From Cryptomeria japonica (taxonomy: Eukaryota > Streptophyta > Pinopsida > Cupressales > Cupressaceae), in NCBI RefSeq assembly GCF_030272615.1, contig NC_081415.1, positions 371,607,809 through 371,671,808 on the forward strand: a stretch of 64,000 bases of DNA, in the 5' to 3' direction. Made by a program: the position numbers and the translations under genes. The notes beneath the pieces are model-generated. The model was not told the DNA's origin. It worked only from the letters and a program-made list of their open reading frames with translations, and made no database searches. This document shows positions 1-12,300 of this stretch, one piece after another (the stretch's first letter is position 1; the number at the start of each line of letters is the position of its first letter).

Positions 1-3000
1 AATGAGATAATAGGCACGTGGTGCCATGAATCTAGGAATATCAACGATAGGAGACAAATGCGTAGTTAAATCATGCACTAGAACAACAGAAATTGCGCCA
101 AGAAATGTCATCTCTATTAGACGTGGAGATGTGGGAGAATAATTAAACTAAGACTCAAGTATTAGACTTCATATCAACAACAATAACCGAGCCTCTAAAT
201 GGGGAGAGATCGTAGGAAAAATGAGGATAAATAGAGATGTAGGATAGGAAAATAGACACTCACAAGTAGAGACACGATAAACACATGAGAGAGGAAGAAC
301 GGCAAGAAAAGAGTAGAAAGAATAGAGATTAGGAAGGATTGGATATTTTGGTGTGTTTACGACCGAGTCGTAAAAGATCAAGGATGATCATCTCCGATTT
401 AGTGTCAAACTTAGAGGTTACGCTCGAGAATGAGTGTTAATTACTTTATTATCATTAGAGAATTCTTAGAGTGTAGAAGGATAAGGATTAGGAATAGAGA
501 GCTCGTGAGAAAGAAGAGCGCCGAGGAGGAAAGCATTGGAATCCGGACATATTGTAGACAATTTGAAGTTATCAAGGATCGTAATAGCCATGGATCGCAC
601 TTCTTGAGGTAGGATCAAATCTAATATGTTTTGTTGAAGAAATTTAAGAGATTAAGAATGATCTAGATTTAGATTTATGAAATATTCTAATGAAAGAGTG
701 AGAGTCACATTATGAATCAATTTATAATTGTTTAAATTCCAATCATGCAAATAGAGATGCATTAATGATATATTTTATGAAGTTGGTTGATAAACTTAGT
801 GAAACTCTAGAAACAGAGTCAGAGGATAGAAAGAAAAACTATGAAATTGAACTACGAAGAAGATGAAATAATAGGATTATGACTTATTTAATAGTAAAGT
901 TATTTGGATATCACAAAAAAAAAAAAAAAAGACTTACACTTTCAAATTTGATCCTTGCATGAAAAGTTAAAAGATGGTTATCAGGTGTCTCATTTAAAAA
1001 GCCATATAGATAGGCATTTTATGAACTTGCATCATATTAGATTGTCATTATGGTAAATTAGTGCAATCAGTGTGTTAAGTTTTAAATCATGAAAAGTCAC
1101 ATATTAGTATTAAACCAAATATGATGTTTTGAGTAAAGAGGCAAATGAACCACAAAATGAGGAAAGGTAGAGAGAGTTTAGACGAGATAAACTTAGAACT
1201 CTAAACCTTAAGAAATGGAATGCATGTTAATGATTATGCTATTTAATTGTTTTGATAATTGAATAAAAGAATGTGTACTCATTTTATTCAATTTATATGT
1301 AAGATACATACATGTGTTACACCTTCTTAAATATTTAATTCTTGTCTTTAAACTGCTTGAAATATATAAGGGAAAGATTGTATTCTTTCATATGTATATT
1401 TGTTTATCCATGAAAGACTGCTTCCTGACAGATAGGATTGGTAGTACTAAAAGATTGATTCTTTCAAATTCCATTTAATGAAAGATTGTCTTCTTTAACG
1501 TTGTATTTTATCTTACAAGAAATAGGAAGCTAGAATTGAAAGGCAAAATATTGTCTTCTTATTTTGTAGTTATTCGAATGATGTTGATGAAAATATATTT
1601 GATTTTCAAATTATGAAAGATTGTATTCATTTATGAGAAAGTAAAGAAAGAGTGTTTAGTTTACGAAAGCGATAGGAAAGATGTTATATCAGTTAGTTAA
1701 AAGATTCTTGTTTGTGGGAACCAAGCTATGGATAGGCTTGTGTGTAGAAAATTACCTTTCGGGATGGGTGCTAAATATGGATTCTTAGAGATAATAGTTG
1801 TTTTTTCCAACTATTTATTTTTGTTGTGCATGGCATTATACTCGACCGAGTAATTATTTGAATTATCCATAGAAATAGATGGAATTCATTATTTTATGCT
1901 CTCTACCATATCCTTGAATGATAGTGAATGCTTGTTTCTTAAATGAATTAGAAAAATGAAAATGCGTGTTTCATCTAGGCACGCATCAGATTCCCTCTTG
2001 CCTTTCGAATTCTTTGGTTAAAACAATTTGTGCAGGGTCGGGTATTCTTGATTGATCAAGAATTCCGGGAAAGCGTAAGCTTCAAGATTGAGCAGAAAAA
2101 GTGCCTGAATCTTGTTCTTGTCTTCATGCTAAAGATTGCATTGGCGATAGCTTGGGTTGCAAATCAATGGATGCATCTCACCCTTTACTTTGTATTATTT
2201 TGTTATTGAACTTACGACAACTTGAAATGAGTAAGTATTGTATGATTGAGAAACTACTTTTATCGATTTATGGAATAAAAAATCTTTATCTTTTATAGAA
2301 ATTTTGTGTTTATTACGATTTAAATGGCATGATTAAATGAAGCTATGGATGGAAATTTGGAATGAAATAGACTTATTAACTGATCTATGTGTTTACTTAA
2401 GAATAAAGAGTATTTTGGCTATTATTGAAGTTAGCTCGATTTACGTCTTTACAAAGGACCAACCTCTTATACAGTTGCTGCCGAGCATCTATCTGTAGAA
2501 ATTGTGCCCACTTCCTCCCAATTTTCGCACCCTGAGCCCGTGTAAAATGATGGAGTGTAATTACTTCTTTTTTTTAAATACCACATGTTTGTTGGAATTC
2601 TGATGTGAAATACGAAATCTGCACTATCGACAAAAGTTAACCCGATGGTAACACACAAGTAGAAGTATGTGATCGGGATATAATGCACCGATGAAGCCCA
2701 TCGACAGAACGCACACTAGCGGCAATGGAGAAATCTTGTATTGCCAATAGTCGATGATGTTATTGGTAAGACTTATCTCGATAGACACTAGAAAAACTAA
2801 AATGCATCGACAAAGGTTACGATGATAAACTGTCAAAGCTTATGCTAAGGAGACATAACGTATCAGGAGGAGCTACATCGAGGGAAAATACATCAGGGAA
2901 ATTATGCCCATTGCCTGAACACATTTTAAGCTATCTCGATGCCCAATGAGACTAGCAGGATAACTCGCACCAATCATCAGGAAGAGAGGTCATCGACTTA

Positions 3001-4010
3001 TGTTATCCTGATGAATAAGAAGAAATCAAGAGGCTGTGAAAATCATCAGACCAACATATGTCGATCAACAGGTGAAATTTGTGAAATTTTAACACGTTGG
3101 AGTTCCGACGAACACGAGGTAATTTAAAAAAAAATCAAATTAACTTGACAAAGCAAAAGAAATCTCATAGCTCATCGGAAATGCTCGTTAGAAAACCGCT
3201 CCAAATGAACTATTATTGGAATTCCAATGAATGCGAGAAAGGTTTTAAAAAAATAGGAAATTTGACACAAATTGCATCGTAAAATATGACAAAGCAAAAG
3301 AAATCCCATAGTTCGTTAGAAATCTTTGTTGGAAAATGCACTGAAATGAGTTAGTGTGGGATAATAAAAGATAAAGGGCACACCTTAAATAAGGGCCCAA
3401 ATAAGAGTGTGGTGATGTACTGAATTGGAATAAGGTTCATAATATTGAATTAAATATTAATTAACTACAATAAAGGTCTTATAATGTATATAAGAATGGG
3501 AAATACTAAAATGGATGCTAGAGAGTATCAAATTGGATACCCTAATTAAAGGTGTACGGTTTACAATGCTACATTATTATTATTATTTCTAAGTGTCAAG
3601 AAAACTTTTTAATGTGACTAATGAAATGCTTTTGACTTGAAGTTATGAGTCAACGAGGCCACAAATGAGGGACCCCATCCTCATTTAACAATGCAAGCCT
3701 GTGATCATATGGCCCAACAAATATTTGAACCTTGGTGGTCACAACACCACCACCACCACTTAACCAACACATTATGAGAAGAATCCTATAATCTCAATAA
3801 TCTCAAATATTATTAAAAAAGCACACTTTAGTAAACTTTGAATCACACTTCACAAGGGGAGGCAATAATATAATCAAATTGTAAGGGAATATCAGTAGCT
3901 TAAAGGTCGCACAACACATAAAATAAATAGAAATTATAAAAAAAAAAATTAATATTTTGATGCCAATGTGGTGACATTCTAGGGATATTTTTTTTTTATG
4001 CATGTTATTT
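1..4010. other. No gene seen; AT-rich repeat-like DNA
   Basis: I see no supported gene here. The short open frames have no recognisable motifs and read as chance frames. At about 1370-1625 a degenerate motif of the form GAAAGATTGT-n-TTCTTT recurs roughly six times. At 3146-3352 a segment of about 65 bp beginning TGACAAAGCAAAAGAAAT is directly repeated with a period near 141 bp. Both look like parts of old, unclassified repeats. Confidence 0.6.
3146..3352. repeat. Imperfect direct repeat, ~141-bp period
   Basis: Two copies of a ~65-bp segment start at 3146 and 3287, both with TGACAAAGCAAAAGAAAT followed by a similar tail (CATAG-CTC versus CATAG-TTC and onward). They are diverged by many substitutions. 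No coding role is visible. Confidence 0.6.
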
Positions 4011-4015
4011 ATAGG

Positions 4016-5188
4016 TGTAATGTGGTGAAAAGGGAGATGAGGAGATCAAGTGGAAAGCTTTACCCTCCACAAGAAAGGAGCGAAAGTTTCACAAAGGATT
4101 CTCTTCAACCTCTCATGCACATCACATTTAAAAGAGGGGGGTGAATTGACTAGATCCAACCTCAATGGAAAGAGATTGAATGCTAAATTAATTGCAAAGT
4201 GCTCCTCTTTTAGAATGGACAAGTTGAATTAAGCAATTTGAGACTAAATGTAAAGATGACAAAGAAATGATAATAACATGAGATAGAGATGCGAGATGAA
4301 GTTGTGCACCTGAAATTAGAAGTAAAATGTCGAGACGAAGCTCCCCTGTAAATTTGAGCGAAAGTTGTCGGGACCGGGTTGAAAGTGTACTTGGTCCTCT
4401 GAGAAATCCGCGCGTTGAAAAGGGTTTTTCCGCATTTGAAAATGAACTCCAAATCTACAATTATAGCTGCGCACCTGCAACCTACACACAAAAAAAGAGA
4501 GGAAATGTTGTTGGGATTGAGGGTTTGCCTTCAGGTCAAACCCCGATTTGGAATTAACCAAGTGATGAAACATACTTGCAAGTAAATGAAAGGAAAAGTA
4601 TGGAGTATAATTAACCTCAAGAGAGGATGCAATTGAAATGTAGATAGAGTTGTTTGAAAGAATATGTGAAGTTGAATGCTTTGAATGTTGAAAGAGATCT
4701 CCTCTTCAATGGTTGAATCCTTGACTTGAATGCAACACCTAGCTTTGAAAGGAGACTTGAGATGCTCAATACTTGAAAGGAATGCTTGATTTTGCTTGTT
4801 GAACTTATTGAAATTTTTGAGCTTAATCACTTGATTGAACTTATTCGAATAGGAGAGGAAATGCTCTTTATATACTTGCCAATTAGGGTTTATAACTGAT
4901 TTTTCATCTTAGGCCGACATAGGAAAACCTTTCCCCGCTCATGATTGACAAGTCCAATGCATGGTTTAAGTGGAGGGGCCCAAAAATAATGCAGGGATAG
5001 GGGCAACATGCCCCTGTCCTCCCCTGATTCAAGATAGGAAGTGCAGGAGAGAAGTGCAGGGTGCAAGAAAATGCAAGTTTCAGTTGGTATGAGCATGTCT
5101 CGGGTCCAGTCAAGCTTAGGGATTCGTTCGCTAATGTGAGACCCAAATGCAGTCGAAATTGCAAGGGTCACAATTTTATGACGCTACA
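4016..5188 (-). mobile_element. Solo LTR of the element-D family (minus)
   Basis: Read on the minus strand this 1173-bp segment is a diverged copy of the LTRs at 54538-55801 and 61156-62403. It starts TGTAGCGTC, carries the same block of short peptide-like matches in all frames (for example the stretch containing CCIQ-KDSTIEEE), and ends near a TGTA on the plus strand at 4016. The flanks are ATAGG (4011-4015) and ACAGG (5189-5193), a 4-of-5 match for a 5-bp target duplication. No internal region adjoins it, so it is a solo LTR left by LTR-LTR recombination. It is clearly older than element D. Confidence 0.8.
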
Positions 5189-6600
5189 ACAGGGTATTTT
5201 GACATGTGGATAATTAAAACAAATTCAGAGGCACTTAATATGAGACTTCTTGTCTTATATCTCTTCTTGGAGTTGGAGTTTTTTCTACTTACACCGTTGG
5301 ATTTTTTTCTTGAAGGAAAAAATGTTATTTTCCAAATTTGGGCAATTTTTAGCATACATATTTGAGCATTCACCATTCACATAAGAGTTGCTTCTTTGTG
5401 GGGTGATCTATAGTCTTTCTCTCTTATGGGGGGATATTGATCGTATATTTGTGGTTGATGGTCATGTTGATTTCTCTCATCACTTGTACATGCTCATTTT
5501 CAAGTTTTATCTCTTATGAATAGGGGTTTTTTCTACCATTTATACTCCTTTATTTCATTTATGAGAGATTTTCTATGTAGGTACCTAATAAGGATTTTTT
5601 TATTGGGACTTATCTTTACATTCTTGCATTTGTTTATTCCTCCCTCAATTATACTTAAGGGGGGTATTTGTGTGAATGAGGTATATTGCATATCACGTTT
5701 CCATCTCTAGGTCTTACGCACACTTAGTTTACTTATGGCAATTTTAGGCTATTTGCTTTTTTCATCTTATTTCATACGATTGTGATACTTGTCATAATCC
5801 TATATTATATTATCTTTCACCTTACCTATATAAGCAAGGTTTGTCTTGTAAATTAGGTATCTTATTTTAATGTATAATTTAACATGCATTCCTTGCTACT
5901 CTTGTGTGGAAGGTTATTCTTGGTTTTGCAAGTGATTGTAGTTGTTTGAGTTTGTCATGTAACTTATAATTGGAAGCTTCATGGGAAATACTTAAGACTT
6001 CTCAACATGTGGGTTTTAGAGCTTATTGGGAGCTCAAAGGTTGATCCAAGTCATAAAGTGTGGGTATTCTTGTAGGTTGATAGAATTATTGTTTATATCT
6101 TGAAAATTTTATATTTACAAGGAAAAACTCTATCAAAATTTCCTACGTTTTGGTGCAAACTTTCCATATCATATTAAGAAATAAAATTGAGCAGGTGGTT
6201 GGAATGTTAGTGCTAACTAAAGCATTTAGTGTGTAATGATTTGAAAATTATATTAAACATTTCTTGCAAATATCTATGTTAGTATTAGGTTGTATCATTC
6301 TATGTTTTGGTAATGTTGTTGGAAGGAAAATATGACCATTCATTGGGATCCCTATCCTTGATTGTAACATCTACATGTGTGGATTTAATCTAGAATAATA
6401 AATGGTTAAGTAAATAATTAAGATTGATCGATAGGGATGTATGGAGGTAAAATTAAGTTAAGCTCACATTATTAGCAAAAAATTATGTTAAAATGTGTCA
6501 CTTATATATTAGCCATTGAATAAAGGAGAATTAGGTGAAAGTGAGTACAAAATGAAGGGAAAAAGAATGATATACATTTTTCACTATTGCATTTATATAA
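5189..6600 (+). mobile_element. Probable 3' end of a copia-like non-autonomous element
   Basis: The stretch 5515-5670 parallels the 3' end of the small LTR element at 31.97-32.13 kb: both have GTACCTAAT, a T-rich stretch, a CTCAATT/CCTAAGTTT-type line, and then a polypurine tract (AAGGGGGG at 5657-5664). The sequence after the tract would be LTR, but I could not define its end. No coding sequence is visible. The assignment rests on this one similarity and is tentative. Confidence 0.4.
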
Positions 6601-7524
6601 AAATTGATGAAAACAGGACATACAACTGAGAGGGGGGGTGAATCAGTTGTAAAAAAAACTCACACTACTTAAACTTATTCTCAGATATGATAATTAAACA
6701 TAAAAGCATAAATCAACAACACATCATAAACACACATAACACCAAGATTTTGTATGTGGAAAACTCTGTTAGGGGAAAAACCACAGTGGGGATGCATCAA
6801 CAATATAGGTAGACTTTGTTATAAGTATTATAAAGGGGAATGTGCATGCATTCAGGCTCACTGCCTAGAGCTCACTACTCAAAATAAAAAGGCTTACTAC
6901 TCATGGAAGGCTCACTACATGTACAAACAATCACGGATCACTTCCGAAAATTATGAACTAAGAAATAACATCTCCTTAATGCCTGGTTCAGTTCCATTGA
7001 AGTACAAAACAACTATTTTCTTCACACTTATTCTTTTCCTTTAAAAAATGTATACATTCAGCGCACATACACACTCACACTCATCCACACACTCACTTCA
7101 AATACAAAATTATTACAATTATTTATACATGACATCAACCATGGAGAAATCATCAAGGTCGGCTCAACACTCACCACCTAATTACAAAAATACAACCACA
7201 CTCAATTCAATATTACATGTGGACCAAGCAATGTCAGTCAAGACATAGCACGAACCCAAATCTTTTGCCTTGAACACATTACACCTCCAAGAATTATGCC
7301 TCAGACATCTGCAACATGTTACAAGCATTCGATCAGTCAAGAACATGAAGAACACCAATGTACTGAAGAAAAACACCAATTAGGAGCTCAACTATCAATG
7401 TGGACCACCAACACAAAAGGCACATGATCCAGAGACATCCACAAGCATCATGAATTACCATAGCAACATCCGTACCAACACAAATTACTAGAATCACCAA
7501 CATCTTCATACTGAACCTCAAGAA
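6601..7524. other. No gene; unclassified LTR-like sequence
   Basis: A 7-bp inverted repeat, CAACTGA...TCAGTTG, encloses a G-rich loop at about 6625-6652. This arrangement is common near LTR ends in plant elements. A CA-rich stretch lies at about 7063-7103. Neither the reading frames nor the boundaries identify the element, and no gene is supported. Confidence 0.35.
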
Positions 7525-7961
7525 TGTTGGCATTGAGTTGTCATTGATGTCAACTGATATTGTAGGCTACCAGTAGAGGTATGTCAACCAGGTATGAAGA
7601 TGATTGACCCGACATAAGGAAGATTAACATGGAGGCTTTTCAACCGGTATGGTGGAAGACAAAACCGGTATGAAGATGTGGAAGACAAGCAGGTATGACA
7701 TCACCGGTAAGAGGTAATATGAAGTTGTGTGTTGGCATGACAAGTTGTAACCGGTATACAGGCTAGCTATTTGCTTGTGATAATGTTTGTGATAAAGAGG
7801 CAAAGTGTCAAAGAGATCACAAACCACCGGAGGTGAAGTTGTGCTACCGGTGTAGTGTATATTGTCGGCTAGTAGAAAGAGAAGGTCTCACTAATAAGGG
7901 CTTGTGCCGGTATGAGTTTGTTGAATGTTCAAATTTAAACCGACCTTCTATTGGTGAGATG
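7525..7961 (+). mobile_element. LTR fragment rich in ACCGGT(A) motifs, cut by gap
   Basis: The segment opens TGTTGGCATTGAG, a typical LTR start, and contains about eight copies of a CCGGTAT/CCGGT-type motif spaced irregularly to the gap at 7962. Similar ACCGGA motifs occur in the chromovirus coding region at 25.05 kb, so the two may belong to one family, but I cannot show this. The 3' end lies in or beyond the gap. Confidence 0.45.
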
Positions 7962-8461
7962 NNNNNNNNNNNNNNNNNNNNNNNNNNNNNNNNNNNNNNN
8001 NNNNNNNNNNNNNNNNNNNNNNNNNNNNNNNNNNNNNNNNNNNNNNNNNNNNNNNNNNNNNNNNNNNNNNNNNNNNNNNNNNNNNNNNNNNNNNNNNNNN
8101 NNNNNNNNNNNNNNNNNNNNNNNNNNNNNNNNNNNNNNNNNNNNNNNNNNNNNNNNNNNNNNNNNNNNNNNNNNNNNNNNNNNNNNNNNNNNNNNNNNNN
8201 NNNNNNNNNNNNNNNNNNNNNNNNNNNNNNNNNNNNNNNNNNNNNNNNNNNNNNNNNNNNNNNNNNNNNNNNNNNNNNNNNNNNNNNNNNNNNNNNNNNN
8301 NNNNNNNNNNNNNNNNNNNNNNNNNNNNNNNNNNNNNNNNNNNNNNNNNNNNNNNNNNNNNNNNNNNNNNNNNNNNNNNNNNNNNNNNNNNNNNNNNNNN
8401 NNNNNNNNNNNNNNNNNNNNNNNNNNNNNNNNNNNNNNNNNNNNNNNNNNNNNNNNNNNNN
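7962..8461. other. Assembly gap, 500 N
   Basis: There are exactly 500 N. By alignment with unit C, the 3' terminus of unit A should lie about 100 bp to the left of 8462, so it is hidden here. Open frames running through the N are meaningless. Confidence 0.99.
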
Positions 8462-9180
8462 ATGGACTCCAAGGTTCTTTTAGTGGGGTCTCCACGTGTG
8501 GACAAGCTTTTTAGTGGTATGATGTGATTTGCTGTTTCCTCCAAGGCGTCTTACGTATTCAAAGCTCGAAAATTTTACTAGTCTAAAAGGAACTTTCAAA
8601 AAAATGGAAAAAGGACAGGGTTTAAGGAAGTCTAATCTAGCCTAACCCTATGAACGACTTAGCATGAATGAGATTTGGCAAGACTCAACTAACTTCAATT
8701 TTGCCATAAGGTAACAACTCAATTGAAATTAGTGCGATCTTCTAAGGTAATATAATGGTATTCAATGCATCAAAGACCAAGGACACTACTACGAAGGTAC
8801 ATATCCTAGATGCGAAAATGCTTGAAGGTTAAGGACTCAAAATGTTTTCCAGTCGACCACGCAAGGCGTTCCTACAATCAGCAAGAAGCTAGTGGTTTGG
8901 ATTGCGAATCCTACCAAATATCAAATCTCACACTTAGCCTTTCAAATTAACAAACTACTTTGATTGAGCGTGATTCAAGTACATCCAACAACCATGAAGA
9001 TAACTTAAGAGATTTGCAACAAAACACCATAACTTCAATATTTTATTGATTTCCAAGTCATCATATACAACAATTGCTTGAATTTCTCTCTTCAAGACTC
9101 AATCTTGCTACAAAATAAAAATTGCTTACAACTCACTTATTCACTATTAACTCTATTTCACTCTTAACTCTCTTACCAAA
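8462..9180 (-). other. R-U5 region of unit A, no gene
   Basis: This non-coding stretch lies downstream of the TATA-like box and aligns by eye with 43528-44200 of unit C and, more weakly, 42520-43300 of unit B. The three share blocks such as a GACTCCAAGGTTC stretch and a GTAGTCAACTGG-type line. It ends in the gap. Confidence 0.6.
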
Positions 9181-9200
9181 TGAAATGAAAAAATGGGGGG

Positions 9201-9289
9201 ATAAATAGCATCCCCAGTTACAATGAAAGGTCCAGATTGAAAATAAATCAATGGACAAGATCATGACACCTAAACCCTAATTAGGGTTT
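9201..9289 (-). promoter_or_regulatory. Putative LTR core promoter of unit A
   Basis: The perfect 18-bp palindrome AAACCCTAATTAGGGTTT (9272-9289) is followed downstream on the minus strand by CATGATCTTG, CATTGTAA and the TATA-like TATTTAT (9201-9207). The same order is found in B (42398-42493) and C (44318-44231). Each half of the palindrome also contains the telo-box word AACCCTAA. Confidence 0.6.
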
Positions 9290-9391
9290 GTTACAAATGA
9301 CCTCCTTTTTACTGAACAATATTAAATACATAGCCAAATATTAAATTTGGCACAAAAATCTAGGAGGTATCAACCAATGAGAAATAAGATG

Positions 9392-12300
9392 TCATGTCAT
9401 CTGTAACAACCTTTCATCTAGAATCTTATTCCCTTTCCAATTCTCTTTCTTAGCATATGCAATGAATTTTGTCACGATTCCTTCGATTTCTGTGCTTGGA
9501 ATCTCGGGAAGATTCTTGATACTCTCTTCTAAGTGGATAACCTGATCAAATGCATCTAGAAGAGCTGTGTCCCAAGTAGGTTCAAGTTCCTTTGTTCTAT
9601 CAATCAGGAGCATGGTAGCATACATCTGATCATACTGCTCATCTGTAACATCTGCGTCCTTGCGAAAGATGATCTTGATTCTATCTTCAAATTCTTGTAA
9701 ATCCACATCTGTCTCGACCTCGATCCTTCTGCCAAGAATGGTACGAAGTACCTCAAATACTCTGTCCTGGATCGGATTGATCACCTCCTCAACTTGGCCA
9801 CATCTAACACTGATGTCCTCAAAGAGAACACTCTTTATATGGAGTAAGGTTGACCACTGAAACAAACTGTGAGAATCACCTTCTAAGATCCTCTCTTGTG
9901 CTAAAATTCTTCTGGATGTATGTCTTATAACTTTCAAGACAGGGATGACAACGTCCTTGGTATGGGCAAATGCAGCTACTGTTGCCATTAATCTGTGAAT
10001 TATCTCAAGAACTTGGATAGCCTGATGGGTGATCTTCGACATCCTTGTAACAAACTCAATGGCCACCGTGTGAGATCTATCCATCCAACTACATGTACGC
10101 TGGACCATATTCCTGAATCTTTCTGCTTCATTGATTGATTGAAGGGGCAATGCCTGCAATGGTGATCTAACTGGATCCTGACGTCCCAAAGGTTCATTGA
10201 TGTGACTGAAATATGTCCTCCATGCACCGACCTCTTTCTCAAGCTTTCTATTCTTTTCTACTTCTTCTCTAAACTTGTCCTTCAATGCCTCAAATGTGTC
10301 GGTGGCATCATCTAAAGTCTGCTCTGCTGTGGATGGTCCTAACTCAATAGTCTGTATATGATAGTCCTCTGCTAGGATCTCACCCTCATATTTGTCTGCT
10401 GCCGGTGTAGCTATCTGCAGTTTTCTTGATCCAGTCTCATCTCGAATCATCTTGGACATCTTTGTAGCCTTCTTTTTCTCTGTTGTCATATGTGAGCGTC
10501 CAACAAGGCTCTCTAAATCAATTGCACTGTCCTCGTCCTCAATTGCGATCACCTTAGTCAATCTTTCCTTCAACCAATCTGGGATATTTGATCTTGTCTC
10601 TTGAACTTGAATCTCTTTATGTACCATTTCTTCTTGTCTGGGAGGAGATGTTACTTCATTATCATTATCTAAATCATAGTCTTGGAGAGATCCATCGGAT
10701 GAAACATGCTGTGCCTGTCCTTCCTCCTGTCTGTCATTCTGTACCATCGATTCCATGGATTCTTCCACTCGAATTGTTCTATCCTCTGGCCTGGAAGAAG
10801 TACCTGGTGTTTGATCTTTGTTAGCACCTTGCTTTTTCTTGGAAGACTCTTTCTTTTCTGATCTTTCCTTTCTCTTTGAACCTCTCGAATGGAGATTGCC
10901 CTCACTGGCACATCGAAGGTTACCTTCACCTGAATTCCTAGGATTAGGATTGCCTTCACTAACACTGGCTCCACCTTCAGCTGGCTTTTCTTCCAAAGTA
11001 AAAGACATGGCTATGCCTTGTTCTCTCAACTTCTGATGCTGAACGTCTACCCATCTGCGAGTACAAGACAAGACTGGTGCCATCAAATCATCTAAATCCA
11101 CGGCCTCGGGCTCATTCCAATTCAAACTTATTGTTTTGCTTTCTCTATCATATGAAGATTGGATGTGCCTGCCGTTGTCCTGAGCTTGGTCGGCTACTCT
11201 GTAAATCTTACATTTCCTGATGAAATCCAAAGGCAATCTAGAATGTATCTTTCGTTTTACTTCGAGATCATCTAGGAGATTCATCATAAAATCTTCAATC
11301 TGGTACTCATGTCTAAATCTTCTACCGACCGTCTCCTCTAAATGTCCATGTGGATCAAAACTATTCCTCCAAGCAAAAGATGAAAAAGGATACAAGGCTA
11401 ACTCCTTCTCTGCGTCATCCATGGCTAAGACATTAGGACATACCTCAACTGAATTACCCAAAATAATAGGTACCTGAACTCCATTCTGATGTCTGTGTCT
11501 GAATGCCTTCACATATGCTGCCAACTGCCTTGTTACTTCAAGTAACACAATTCTGTCTGTCGGGTACCTCGGCAACATGTATGGAGGTAAAGGACATCCA
11601 TACACTCTAATGTAAGTGAACTTGGGAAACTGAATGAACCAAGCACCGTACCTCTTGATGAATTCCTGGGCATCCTGAGATAATCTGTTGTGAATCCCTC
11701 CTTGCAACGTCCTTGTGATGTTCATCGTGAAAGTATCATTGATTAACTTGTAGTTCTTCCCTGGTGGATGATGCAAGTAGGTATAGGATTCACAAACTCT
11801 GACCTCGCCGGGTCCTCTTCCAATCACTCCTCTGTGAGGTAGTCCTGCGTACTCAACGCTCCTGATTAAGGCATAGATGACGTATGAACTCATGTGGAAG
11901 GACTTAGTGGCCCTGAGTCTTCTCAACTGTACGTCTAAGCAATGGCTAATTATCCTAGCCCAATGTATTGTACCCTTTCCTTGAACAATCACCTGGATGA
12001 AGTAAAACATCCATTTCTCAAAATAGAAGGCATGAGGTGCTCCTGTAACTCTGTTGAGCATGGTGATCAAATCTCTGTACTCCTCTTGGAAATCAATCCT
12101 GTGTGGTGTGTTCGGTACTTTGCTCAGACGGGGACGACTCTTAAGTAGCCAGTTCTTGTTGATTATGCTTAGGCAAGCATCTGGATCATCATCATACACT
12201 GATCTGGCTCCTTCAATGCTCTTGTATATCATGTCCCTGTGCTCTGGAAGATGGAAGGCTTCACTTATGGCTTCCTCTGAAAGGTACGCCAAAGTGTTTC

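Noticed and set aside
7833-8544. Several ~190-216-codon frames across the N runs (also at 24069-24813 and 50996-51699)
   Set aside because: They consist mostly of unknown residues translated from N and carry no information.
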